DNA of 64,000 nucleotides from the NCBI GenBank assembly GCA_963971285.1, contig OZ020258.1, positions 15,083,390 to 15,147,389 of the forward strand. Direction: 5' to 3'. The translations under genes and the position numbers were made by a program. This document shows, one piece after another, positions 19,901 through 30,559 of the stretch. This stretch comes from Astropecten irregularis. Lineage: Eukaryota; Echinodermata; Asteroidea; Paxillosida; Astropectinidae. The notes beneath the pieces are model-generated. The model made no database searches and had not been told where the DNA came from. It saw only the letters and a program-made list of their open reading frames with translations. The number at the start of each line of letters is the position of its first letter. The first letter of the stretch is position 1.

Positions 19901-21857
19901 GCTCAATGCTCAATGCTCAAATCTCAAAGCTCAAAGCTCAAAGCCCACAGCTCAAAGCCCACAGCTAAAAGCTCACAGCTCAAAGCTCACAGCTCAAAGC
20001 TCACAGCTCAAAGCTCACATCTCAAAGCCCACAGCTCAAAGCCTACAGCTAAAAGCTCACAGCTCACAGATCAAAGCCCAAAGTTCAAAGCTCAAAGCTC
20101 ACAGCTCAGAGCTCAAAGTTCACTGCTCACAGCTCAAAGCTCAAAGCTCACGGCCCACAGCTCACAGCTAAATGCTCAAAGCTCACAGCTCACAGTGGCT
20201 CAAAGCTCACAGCTCAAAGCCACAGCTCATAGCTCACAGCTCAAAGCTCAAAGCTCACAGCTCAAAGCTCAAAGCTCACAGCCCAAAGCTCAAAGCCCAA
20301 AGCTCACAGCTCAAAGGTCAAGCTCACAGCTCAAAGCTCACAGCTCAAAGCTCAAAGCTCAAATCTTTAAGCTCACAGCTCAAAGCTCACAGCTCACTGC
20401 TCAAAGCTCAAAGCTCAAAGCTCAAAGCCCACAGCTCAAAGCCCACAGCTCAAAGCTCAAAGCTCAAAGCTCAAAGCCCACAGCTCAAAGCTCACAGCTC
20501 AAAGCTCAATGCTCAAAGCTCAAAGCTCAAAGCTCACAGCTCACAGCTCAAAGCCCACAGCTCAAAGCTCACACTCAAAGCTCAAAGCTCAAAGCTCAAA
20601 GTTCAAAGCCCACAGCTCAAAGCTCACTGCTCACAGCTTAAAGCTCACAGCTCAAAGCTCACTGCTCACAGCTCAAAGCTCACGGCCCACAGCTCACAGC
20701 TAAATGCTCAAAGCTCACAGCTCACAGTGGCTCAAAGCTCACTGCTCACAGCTCAAAGCCACAGCTCATAGCTCAAAGCTCACAGCTCAAAGCTCAAAGC
20801 TCACAGCTTAAAGCTCAAAGCTCACAGCTCAAAGCTCACAGCTCAAAGCCCAAAGCTCAAAGCTCACAGCTCACAGCTCAAAGCTAAAAGCTCACAGCTC
20901 AATGCTCAATGCTCAAATCTCAAAGCTCAAAGTTTAAAGCTACAGCTAAAAGCTCACAGCTCACAGATCAAAGCTCAAAGCCCAAAGCTCACAGCTCAAA
21001 GCTCAAAGCTCAAAGCTCAAAGCTCAGAGTTCAAAGCTCACAGCTCAAAGCTCACAGCTCAAAGCTCACAGCTCAAAGCTCAAAGCTCAAAGCTCAAAGC
21101 TCAAATCTCGAAGCTCACAGCTCAAAGCTCAAAGCTCACAGCTCAAAGCTCACAGCTCAAAGCTCACAGCTCAAAGCTCACAGCTCAAAGCTCACAGCTA
21201 AATGCTCAAAGCTCACAGCTCACAGTGGCTCAAAGCTCACTGTTCACAGCTCAAAGCCACAGCTCATAGCTCAAAGCTCAAAGCTCACAGCTCACAGCTT
21301 AAAGCTCAAAGCTCACAGCTCATAAGCTCACACTCCACAGCTCAAAGCCCAAAGCTCAAAGCTCAAAGCTCACAGCTCAAAGCTCAAAGCTCACAGCTCA
21401 AAGCTCACAGCTCAAAGGTTACAGCTCAAAGCTCTCAGCTCAAAGCTCACAGCTTAAAGCTCACAGCTCAAAGCTCACAGCTCAATGCTCAATGCTCAAA
21501 TCTCAAAGCTCAAAGCTCACAGCTCAAAGCTCAAAGCTCAAAGCTCAAAGCCCACTGCTCAAAGCTCACAGCTCAAAGCTCAAAGCTCAAAGCTCAAAGT
21601 TCAAAGCTCACAGCTCAAAGCTCAAAGCTCACAGCCCAAAGCTCAAAGCTCAAATCTCACAGCTCAAAGCTCACAGCTCAAAGCTCACAGCTCAAAGCTC
21701 ACATCTCAAAGCCCACAGCTCAAAGCCTACAGCTAAAAGCTCACAGCTCACAGATCAAAGCCCAAAGTTCAAAGCTCAAAGCTCACAGCTCAGAGCTCAA
21801 AGCTCAAAGCTCACAGCTCAAAGCTCAAAGCTCACAGCTACACAGCTCAAAGCTCAA
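13964..21857. repeat. Giant heptanucleotide satellite array 1 (AGCTCAA / AGCTCAC), 7.9 kb
   Basis: About 1,100 copies of a 7-bp unit, mostly AGCTCAA and AGCTCAC alternating irregularly, with frequent variants AGCCCAC, AGTTCAA, ATCTCAA, ACTGCTC and AGCTAAA. Longer blocks recur. A marker containing CACAGTGGCTC appears at 16,851, 18,416, 18,901, 19,458, 19,706, 20,191, 20,723 and 21,221, and two of these intervals are exactly 485 bp, so higher-order units exist. Three 7-mers make 21 bases, so all three forward frames are open for long stretches, giving Ser/Lys/Ala/Gln-rich heptads. These open frames are a by-product of the unit and not genes. The array starts and ends abruptly. Confidence 0.95.
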
Positions 21858-22972
21858 TTTTCCATGTTCAGAATTGTTTTCCAAACAATAAAAATTATTT
21901 TGTTCATGTATTTTTATTCTTTTGGGTTACTTTTTTTCAGATTTGAAATTTTTTTTCCCAACATACAAACGAATGATTTTCTTTTCCACCTTTTTTCGTG
22001 GTATTGTGGGTTTTTTTTTCATTTTCCGATTTGAATTTCTTTTTTTTTTTATTGTGGTTTAAAAAATCGGTTTCCTTCGAAAACGATCCTTCGTTTTGTC
22101 GCACTTCTCGTATCAACATTGGTTTTTACTTTTCAAAAGAATAATTTGTAGAATACTCTATAAACCAAGCAAAACGAAATCAAACATTCATTCATCAAAT
22201 AACCACAAGGAACTGAACTAAGAATAAGACATAAAACACTAAAAGAAAGATTACACAAACCATGATCTCTACAAAACAGTCCATTTCGCTGACTCTTTAA
22301 TATTCCCCAAATTGTCGCACTCTTAATTCATGGAGACGTTTTTATCATAAGCGCAACAAACAATGATTTGAAAATCGTATGTCTTTTGCAATTGTTTTCA
22401 TTATTCATATTTAAAGGGACGGTACAGAACTGGTAAGACAAAAAGTGTACGCGGATTTTCTCGTGACCCAGATGGCTGATTGACCTCAAACTTTTACAGG
22501 TTTGTCAGTTAAGGAATATGATGGATTACATAATGTGTTTTCACTGTCGGCAACGGTTTTGTCGCAAAACCAAGTTCTGTACACCCCTTTAACTCTCCCG
22601 AAAAAAATAATCGGAATAATTCGCACCTGACGTGCTTTAAAAATAATTTAATTTTCCTCGGAACAATAATTCATAATTCTTTTATATAAATGTCCAACAC
22701 AAGGTTGAACATCCTTGACAATATTATTTTTTGCGTTAAGCAACGTCTTTTTTTCTTTTTCTTTCCTGATAATTGCATAACTGCCATAAATACAAATATG
22801 AATTTGTCTACTTTTTGGCTTTTTTTTATATTAAAATTGGTTGTGAACAATATTACATCAGCAAAAAATAATTTTCCTCTTAAGGTCACAAAGACAACAT
22901 TTTTTTTGGTATTTTGTCTGAGGCGTTAGTTATTTTTAGCAAAACTTTTAAAACAAAAAATAGAGCTTTGAC
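21858..22972. other. AT-rich spacer between the two heptamer arrays
   Basis: Poly-T and poly-A rich sequence with no coding feature recognised. It contains the MITE at 22,411-22,592. Confidence 0.6.
22411..22592. mobile_element. MITE, 182 bp
   Basis: Left end TTAAAGGGACGGTACAGAAC pairs with right end GTTCTGTACACCCCTTTAA. Internal sequence has no frame. Target duplication is not clear; TTAA at both tips could be part of the element or its target. Confidence 0.65.
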
Positions 22973-25900
22973 ATGTGACATGTGAGCTTGACATCCGAGC
23001 TTTGACCTCCGACATCTGAGCTTTAGTATCTGAGCTTTAGCATCTGACATCTGAGCTTTGACCTCTGACATCTGACCTTTGAGCTTTGACATCTGAGCTT
23101 TGACATCTGAGCTTTGACATTTGAGCTTTGACCTAAGACCTTTAACCTCTGAGTTTTGACATCTGAAAATTGACCTCTGACCTTTGACATCTGAGCTTGA
23201 CATCCGAGCTTTGACCTCTGACATCTGAGCTTTAGTATCTGAGCTTTAGCATCTGACATCTGACCTTTGAGCTTTGACATCTGAGCTTTGACGTCTGAGC
23301 TTTGACCTCTGAGCTTTGACCTCTGACCCCCGACCTTTGACATTTGAGATCTGACATCTGAGCTTTGACCCCTGACCTTTGACATCTGACATTTGAGCTT
23401 TGACCTGAGCTTTGACATCTGACATCTGACCTTTGACCTCTGAGCTTTGACATCTGACCTTTAACCTCTGAGTTTTGACATCTGAAAATTGACCTCTGAC
23501 CTTTGACATCTGAGCTTGACATCCGAGCTTTGACCTCTGACATCTGAGCTTTAGTATCTGAGCTTTAGCATCTGACATCTGACCTTTGAGCTTTGACATC
23601 TGACCTTTGACCTCTGACCTTTGACATCTGAGCTTGACATCCGAGCTTTGACCTCTGACATCTGAGCTTTAGTATCTGAGCTTTAGCATCTGACATCTGA
23701 CCTTTGAGCTTTGACATCTGACCTTTGACCTCTGACCTTTGACATCTCAGCTTGACATCCGAGCTTTGACCTCTTAGCTTTGACCTCTGACCTTTGACCT
23801 CTGAACTTTGACATCTGACATCTGAGCTTTGACCTCTGACCTTTGACGACTGACCTCTGAGCTTTGACCTCTGAGCTCTGACCTCTGAGCTCTGACATCT
23901 GAGCTTTGATATTTGAGCTTTGACCTCTGACCTTTAACCTCTGAGTTTTGACATCTGAAAATTGACCTCTGACCTTTGACATCTGAGCTTGACATCCGAG
24001 CTTTGACCTCTGACATCTGAGCTTTAGTATCTGAGCTTTAGCATCTGACATCTGACATCTGAGTTTTGACATCTGAAATTTGACCTCTGACCTTTGACAT
24101 CTGAGCTTGACATCCGAGCTTTGACCTCTGACATCCGAGCTTTAGTATCTGAGCTTTAGCATCTGACATCTGACCATTGAGCTTTGACATCTGACCTTTG
24201 ACCTCTGAACTTTGACATCTGACCTCTGAGCTTTGACATCTGAGCTTTGACCTCTGAGCTCTGACATCTGAGCTTTGACATCTGAGCTTTGACCTCTGAC
24301 ATCTGAGCTTTGACCTCTGAACTTTGACATCTGAGCTTTGACCTCTGACGACTGACCTCTGAGCTTTGACCTCTGAGCTTTGACATCTGACATCTGAGCT
24401 TTGACCTCTGAGCTCTGACATCTGAGCTTTGACATCTGAGCTTTGACCTCTGACATCTGAGCTTTAGTATATGAGCTTGAGCATCTGAGCTTCTACCTCT
24501 GAGCTTTGACATCTGAGCTTTGACCTCTGAGCTTTGACATCTGACATCTGAGCTTTGACCTCTGCCCTTTGACATCTGACCTTGGATCTGAGCTTTGACC
24601 TCTGAGCTTTGACATCTGACCTCTGACCTTTGACATCTGAGCTTTGACCTCTGAGCTTTGACATCTGACCTCTGAGCTTTGACATCTGACATCTGAGCTT
24701 GGACATCTGACCTTTGACCTCTGACATCTGAGCTTTGACCTCTGAGCTTTGACATCTGAGCTTTGACTTCTGAGCTTTGACTTCTGAGCTTTAGCATCTG
24801 AGCTTTGACATCTGAGCTTTGACCTCTGAGCTCTGACCTCTGAGCTTTGACATCTGACCTCTGAGCTTTGACATCTGACCTCTGACCTTTGACATCTAAC
24901 CTCTGACCTTTGACATCTGAGATTTGACCGCTGAGCTTTGACATCTGAGCTTTGACCTCTGAGCTTTGACCTCTGAGCTTTGACCTTTGACCTCTGAGCT
25001 TTGACATCTGACCTCTGAGCTTTGACCTCTGACCTTTGACATCTGAGATTTGACCGCTGAGCTTTGACATCTGAGCTTTGACCTCTGAGCTTTGACCTCT
25101 GAGCTTAAGCATCTGACCTTTGACCTCTGACCTTTAACCTCTGAGCTTTGACATCTGACCTCTGACCTTTGACATCTGAGATTTGACCGCTGAGCTTTGA
25201 CATCTGACCTTTGACCTCTGACCTTTGACCTCTGACATCTGAGCTTTGACCTCTGACATCTGAGATTTGACATTTGACGTCTGAGCTTTGACCTGTGACA
25301 TCTGATCTTTGACCTCTGAGCCTTGACATCTGACATCTGAGCTTTGACCTCTGAGCTTTAGCATCTGAGCTTTGACATCTGGGGTTTGACCTCTGACCTC
25401 TGACCTTTGAGCTTTTACATCTGACATCTGAGCTTTGACCTCTGAGCTTTAGCATCTGAGCTTTGACCTCTGACATCTGAGCTTTGACCTCTGAGTTTTA
25501 AAATCTGAGCTTTGACCTGAGCTTTAACATCCGAGCTTTGACATCTGAGCTTTGACATTTGACATCTGAGATTTGACATTTGACGTCTGAGCTTTGACCT
25601 GTGACATCTGATCTTTGACCTCTGAGCTTTGACCTCTGACATCTGAGCTTTGACCTCTGAGTTTTAAAATCTGAGCTTTGACCTGAGCTTTAACATCCGA
25701 GCTTTGACATCTGAGCTTTGACATTTGACATCTGAGCTTTTACATTTGACATCTGAGCTTTGACCTCTGACATCTGAGCTTTAACCTCTGAGCTTTGGCC
25801 TCTGACCTCTAACATCTAAGCTTTGACCTGACATCTGCGCTTTGATCTCCGACCTCTGATCTATGTGCTTTGACCTCCGACTTCTGATATTTGATATCTG

Positions 25901-26060
25901 AGTTTGACCTGTGAAGTATGAGCTTTGACCTCTGAGATTTCGACCTCTGATCTCCGACCTCTGATCTATGTGCTTTGACCTCCGACTTCTGATATTTGAT
26001 ATCTGAGTTTGACCTGTGAAGTATGAGCTTTGACCTCTGAGATTTGACCGACCTCTGAGC
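22973..26060. repeat. Heptanucleotide array 2 (CTGAGCT / TTGACAT / TTGACCT), 3.1 kb
   Basis: About 440 copies of 7-bp units: CTGAGCT, TTGACAT, TTGACCT, CTGACAT and CTGACCT, with consensus YTGASMT. The complement of array 1 reads TTGAGCT and GTGAGCT, so both arrays share an NTGAGCT core but lie in opposite orientation. Larger blocks recur, for example CTGAGCTTTAGTATCTGAGC near 23,020, 23,230, 23,550 and 23,660. The open reverse frames (MSKLRGQSSDVKAQ-type) are a by-product of the 21-bp phase. Related fragments resume after the MITE at 26,064. Confidence 0.95.
25844..26048. repeat. Tandem duplication of a 105-bp block at the end of array 2
   Basis: The block beginning GATCTCCGACCTCTGATCTA occurs at 25,844 and again at 25,949. 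It includes CTTCTGATATTTGATATCTG and TGACCTGTGAAGTATGAGC. The two copies are almost identical, hence recent. Confidence 0.85.
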
Positions 26061-26063
26061 AAT

Positions 26064-26211
26064 GGGGCGTTTCTCAAAGCTCCATTTCGTGAATCCATCC
26101 AAATAGAGGAGTTGCAGTTAGGAAGAAGATTCCCTTGGTTAGAAAAGGACAACAGAGCTTCAGCTTCAATGGAAAACCACAACCTTTTTATTGAGCTTTG
26201 AGAAAGGCCCC
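26064..26211. mobile_element. MITE, 148 bp, inserted in array 2
   Basis: Ends GGGGCGTTTCTCAAAGCTC and, inverted, GAGCTTTGAGAAAGGCCCC. Array 2 sequence lies on both sides (CTCTGAGC before; AAGCTTTGACCTCTG after), so it inserted into the array. Flanks TGAGCAAT and TGAGTTCT match at 5 of 8 bases, a possible decayed hAT-type duplication. Confidence 0.7.
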
Positions 26212-26679
26212 TGAGTTCTAAGCTTTGACCTCTGCGATCCCCGTGTCACACAGGTGTGGGCTTTGTCCATCACAATTAAAGAAATGTAGTGTAACACTGA
26301 AGAAAAAAATCCGTTACGGTGACAAGATTCCTCCCACGCAAAATGGATTAGCTGCAGATATGAAGACGCCTGAGTTGAAAAGATCTGAAAAAACAATAAG
26401 GAATGAAATTAAATAAGCACCGAACAAAAAATACTTAGCTCATCGCTCTCAGGTGAAGCATGAGCCATCGACGACGTTTCCCCCATCGTCAGTGTTGCCC
26501 TTTCAAATATAGCACATCAATAATTCATCAATGCAAACAACACCCTGTCCTAACAAGGTCTCCTAGACAACAAGTTCCAGCTTTTACAAGACCTGTAAGT
26601 GGGATGAACATCGAGAAAAGTCTAGCAAGTGTGTGGAAGTACACCCAACAGAAGAAATGAATCTCTGCCGTGAGCCGAG
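26212..26679. other. No gene seen
   Basis: A short remnant of array 2 (to about 26,240), then sequence with no recognised feature. Confidence 0.4.
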
Positions 26680-26880
26680 TCAGCCGACCATGAGCCGACT
26701 CTTAGCAAATACCGCGTCCACTTTCCATATCAGGGGGTGGGTACGGCGAGAGGAGAAGGTTGGGAGCCGATGGTTGAAGTGGGATGCAAACAGGTCCACA
26801 TGTGGCGTCCCCAGAATGTTGAAGATGTGTCGCAGCACAACGGGGTTGTTGTCTGTCCGGATTAGGACGAGCCGGATGAG
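26680..26880 (-). pseudogene. RNase H / linker fragment of a DIRS-like element
   Basis: Reverse-strand frame without internal stops: LVLIRTDNNPVV (an RNase H block with the catalytic Asp of the RTDN type), then TPHVDLFASHFNHRLPTF, which is the motif that follows RNase H in DIRS-type pol. Compare RPNVDLFA in element B. About 50-60 residues between the two blocks are missing compared with copy A2. DIRS-like residues may extend on the same strand to about 27,060 but cannot be assigned. Confidence 0.55.
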
Positions 26881-27080
26881 TTACCGGGGAGCGTCTTTCC
26901 TTGTGCGGTAAGATGATCTGTGGTAGAGGAAGTACAAACCTAGTCCTCTTTGACGGAGGTTGAGAAGATGTCGCAGAAGCGTTCGCTGGAACGCCGGAAG
27001 ATCAAGCTTGTCCTCGGCCTTAAAAGCGTTTAGCCTCCTGCAGCCGACCCTAATGCGAAACTCCCTAGAGCATCCTCTGA

Positions 27081-27419
27081 ACTTATGAAGGCCGAGAAGG
27101 TCGTCCCTTCCAAGTAAGCGGTCTTTAGCACCAACGGAGGGACGGGCCTGTCGGTGACCAGAGAGGCGGGCCTTACCGGGCGCACGGAAGGCTGTACAGC
27201 ATCGATTGCCGGGCCCCGCTATCCCGCAATTCCATGGACGTTGGCCTCCACGGTCTGGATGTGCTGTTGTGTAAGGGATTTTGTCGAGTATGCAAATGAG
27301 AGGTGAAATGTGTTATGAAACGAAAGTCATGTCATAGGTGCACGGGATGAGGGAGATGGTATTCTCCGGGATTACTCGGTATCTAAGCAGCTTCCGCGAC
27401 GTCTCTCTATACAGACTAA
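27081..27419. other. Unassigned sequence
   Basis: No feature recognised. Confidence 0.35.
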
Positions 27420-27710
27420 ATCTTTCTTGGTCAAAGAGCGTCGGAGTGAAGTCGAGCGCTACGCTGTCCTGTTCACGTGCAGGACCGTCCATCTTGAGAC
27501 AGCAAATTCCTTCATCAGTGCCCTCAGAAGATTTCAGAGCAGGAAAGGTCCGGTACGTCTGCTGCGTTTTGACCAAGGTACTACCGTTATTGGTGCTCGA
27601 AACGAGTTGAGTTAAGCTCTAGCAGAGGATGGAGCAGGACCGCGTCCAGGAGTACTTGTCAGAGAGCAAATGTGACTGGATTCCTTTCAAGCTGAACACA
27701 CTACATAAGA
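27420..27710 (+). pseudogene. BEL/Pao integrase fragment
   Basis: Forward-strand piece of a BEL-type integrase core: VKERRSEVERYAVLFTC, VHLETANSFISALRRF, GPVRLLRFDQGT (second catalytic Asp) and, after one stop, a block matching the CDWIPFK motif. It aligns with 39,440-39,740 of the BEL-1 element in this window and with the same region of BEL-2. Both ends are truncated. Confidence 0.8.
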
Positions 27711-27804
27711 GGTCCGTGCACAGTGCGCCTTCTTCAAACCACAACCCGATTGCTGCGTTGCACTGGAATCATAGAAGATAAAGTAGAAACAGTGCACAGT
27801 AAAG

Positions 27805-28330
27805 TTATAGATCACCCAAGCTTTCGGTGCAATGCACCTTCTTCAGGGAAATGGAAGAGTCCGTAGGTTTGTAGTGAACAGATGTGGTAAGTGAGTTACC
27901 GTCAATGGACAGTTCGATGTCAAGGAAGGTGACGGATACACCAGAAATCTCAGAGATGAAATGTATTGCTGGTTGGAGGTTTTCAGCAAAATTAGTGAAT
28001 TTCTGGACATCTTCCCTTGTTCCCGATGTAGCACTAATGATGTCATCAATGTAGCGTTTGTACAATTTCGGTGTAGGTTCCACGGAAATTGGACATAAGC
28101 TTCTCCTCAATGATATCCCACAAAAAGGCACGCATAGGAGGGACCCATACGAGTTCCCATGGCAACACCTTTTGTCTGCTGGTAGTGAATATCAAAGGTG
28201 AATATCAGGGTGGGGCGTGCCGAGTTGGAATATGGTGCGCTGTTCCAAAGAATGGCGCTGTGTCGGAAGAAGCCGTGGTAACAACGCAGACGCAACATGT
28301 CCTTGATTGAAATGTACTCATTTGTTTGCG
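27805..28330 (-). pseudogene. Penelope-like element reverse transcriptase fragment
   Basis: Reverse strand. An upstream frame gives SARPTLIFTFD and QTKGVAMGTRMGPSYACLFVGY, and after a shift KRYIDDIISATSG (catalytic Y-IDD box), VTFLDIELSIDGN and SVHYKPTDS. These are hallmark Penelope RT motifs. The GIY-YIG endonuclease part is missing. The copy ends at 27,821-27,846, where the strand can form a small hairpin (see findings). Confidence 0.85.
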
Positions 28331-29480
28331 ACTGACCACTTCTTGACATCTTCAATGCACTCTTTGAGTTGGTGCATGGCATTAGTTTGCTGGGTGGGTT
28401 TCAGAATGAGATAAATCTGTGTGTCATCGGCATAAACCATGTGCCGCACTCCATGATGGGAATCGATGATACCGCCGAGTGGGTCAGTGTAGAGGATGAA
28501 CAAGAGTGGCCCTTAAGCGGAGCCCTGTGGCACGCCATAATGAATGGGAAACGATTTTGAACAGGAATCATTTACAATGATCTTCTAGCTGCGACCGTTC
28601 AAGTAAGATTCAATCCATTGTAACACTGCTCCGGTTATACCGTAGTGGTTCTCTAGGCGGTGAGAGTGCTGGGTTGTCTAGCGTATCAAATGCAGTGGAG
28701 TAGTCTAATAAGATAAAGAACCGCTTCTAACCCTTTGTCGATCGCAGGAAAGAGATCATTTAATACTTCACTAGAACTGCTTCAATAGAATGAAAATGGC
28801 AATATAATGAGGTATTTCCTCATTATATTGTTCGTCAAGGTACGTTCGTAACTGTGAAGCCACAACCTTTTCAAGCACCTTATGGTAGGTTGGCAATCGG
28901 CCTGTAGTTTTTAGGTCGTTGTGATCAAGACCCGGCTTCTTCAACAATGAAGAATATCGTTCTTCAACGATAAGAGCAGTTTAGAAGGGATTGGGCACAA
29001 TGTCAGATAGGGAGAAGTTGATAACATGAGTGATGACTTTAAATCAGCTCATCTATGCAGGACTTCACCAGCCAGATGTGGGGGGGGGGGGGTTTGCTGG
29101 GAAGCATTTTGATGAGATCTTGGGTCTCAGGGTCTTGAGTTTTTTGGAGTTGGGTCTCAGAAACTTGATCAAACTCGGCGAGTCTGTAGTCGTTGGAGCT
29201 AGTTGGATGGGAAGACAGGCAAACTGGTCATTGTGGCAGATGAGAATAATAAAACAATCCCCAAATCTTGCTATTGAAGGACTCGCCGAAGGCAGTAGCC
29301 AGATCTACATCAGAAGTGTGGTCAGAAAAAAACCTGAGACAGTCTTAACAATGTTAAATAGTTGCTTTGTATCGGCTTCTTTATTTCCTCCTTAAGATAT
29401 TTGGGCTTGGCATTGAAGAGACATTTGTAGTATGATTTTCATTCCAGTATTTGCATTGGTGTGTTTGGGGTAGTCAGGAT
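28318..29480 (-). pseudogene. LINE reverse transcriptase fragment (CR1/L2-like), reverse strand
   Basis: Read from high to low coordinates. A pre-RT region around 29,400-29,250 (DVDLATAFGESFNSK) is followed by NLPT-HKVLEKVVASQL near 28,890, LLDYSTAFDTLDN near 28,690 (catalytic Asp), WIESYLNGRS, HYGVPQGSA and LLFILYTDPLGGI, then VYADDTQIYL (catalytic YADD). Many stops and shifts. It ends in the thumb at KKWSVANK, directly next to the Penelope fragment. Its endonuclease part may be the piece at 31,218-31,760, displaced by later insertions. Confidence 0.8.
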
Positions 29481-30168
29481 GATAAATTGAGCAGCCGCCC
29501 GAAGTTTTTTTGGGCCCTAACCTCTGGTTCCAACTGACCACCCTAGCTCATTGTATGGCTCCTCGGATTCTGCTTGTGAACAGCAGTGGCCACACCCCGG
29601 TTCCTGACCTCGGCTGGTCAGCTAAATTACATGGAGTGAACCTGCTGGTGGATTCCAAGCAGGTGAGGAACATTTTCCTCTAGTACACGTCAGCTTGGCA
29701 GCAGGGGCTGGCAGTCGCAATCATGGCGTCACATTTGTGTGACATGTGGGCATGTTGCAGCCTATCGTCAAGCGGTCACAAGGCGTAAGTTAGTTCGCTA
29801 TTGCGTCAGCCGTTCGCCAGCCGGCACGCTTCGCGTTCCGCTGGATACGATGATTGCAAGGTCCAGAGGGGAGCACCTGTCCTGGGCAAGCATCTGCTCT
29901 CTAAACTTCTGCCCTGGCGCCCCACCCACAGTCATGTCTGCACGTCCAAATCAGTATCAGCGACTGGCAAAAGGAGGGTCTTCAAGTTTTTGGAACTATC
30001 GTTGCCCGGGTAGGATCGCGATTCAGGCAGTCGCATCCAGGTAATCATCCTGCTTCTTTGTGTTAGCATGCTGGAATGTTCGCTCCATGAGTACCTTGAA
30101 CAAACTCGCTTCGACATAAGCGTTTGTGCAATGGCTCCATTCGTGAAGCAAACTTCTTTCGGAGTGGT
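29481..30168. other. Unassigned sequence
   Basis: Open stretches of up to about 100 codons exist on + but show no recognised motif. Confidence 0.35.
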
Positions 30169-30477
30169 CATCTTAAGCTGCATTTTTATACCCTACTCGA
30201 TGCCAAGGACTCAACACTGTTCAATGCACACAGCATTCTTTGTCAAAAGGTACAAAACCAAAAGTTGCACTTTTAGGTAAACAGGTTGAACTTACCCTGT
30301 GCTACATTGCATAGGGCGATATTGTTTGGGTCGACAATGGGTTACGCACAGCTGCTGACATTGTATACCCAAAAGTGCAACTTTTGGTTTTGTACCTTTT
30401 GACAAAGAATGCTGTGTGCATTGAACAGCGTTGGAGTCCTTGGCATCAAGTAGGGTATCAAAATGCAGCTTAAGATG
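30169..30477. mobile_element. Long foldback element, arms about 110 bp
   Basis: Left arm 30,169-30,279 begins CATCTTAAGCTGCATTTTTA; right arm 30,366-30,477 is its near-perfect complement, ending TAAGATG. Arms contain AAGGACTCAACACTGTTCAA and GTACAAAACCAAAAGTTGCA. The loop is about 86 bp. The mismatches are few, so this is a fairly recent structure. No coding potential. Confidence 0.85.
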
Positions 30478-30559
30478 TGCTCTTAAGACTCATACTACTC
30501 ATATCACCCCAAACCGTTAGAGGGATCGGGCGTCAAAATCAACGGAAGTTACTTTTTGT

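Noticed and set aside
13964-21857. Many long open frames (up to about 370 codons) in the heptamer array as protein genes
   Set aside because: They exist in all three forward frames because 7-bp units repeat every 21 bases; starts and stops come from unit variants, and no unique sequence, splice site or domain is present.
22973-25724. Reverse-strand open frames of up to about 320 codons in array 2
   Set aside because: Same 21-bp phase effect; overlapping frames give permuted versions of the same Lys/Ser/Gln/Arg motif.
13964-26060. CRISPR-like array
   Set aside because: Units are 7 bp and contiguous with no unique spacers, in eukaryotic DNA without cas genes.
29030-29395. 121-codon forward frame
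   Set aside because: Antisense to the LINE pre-RT region, which carries recognisable motifs on the other strand.
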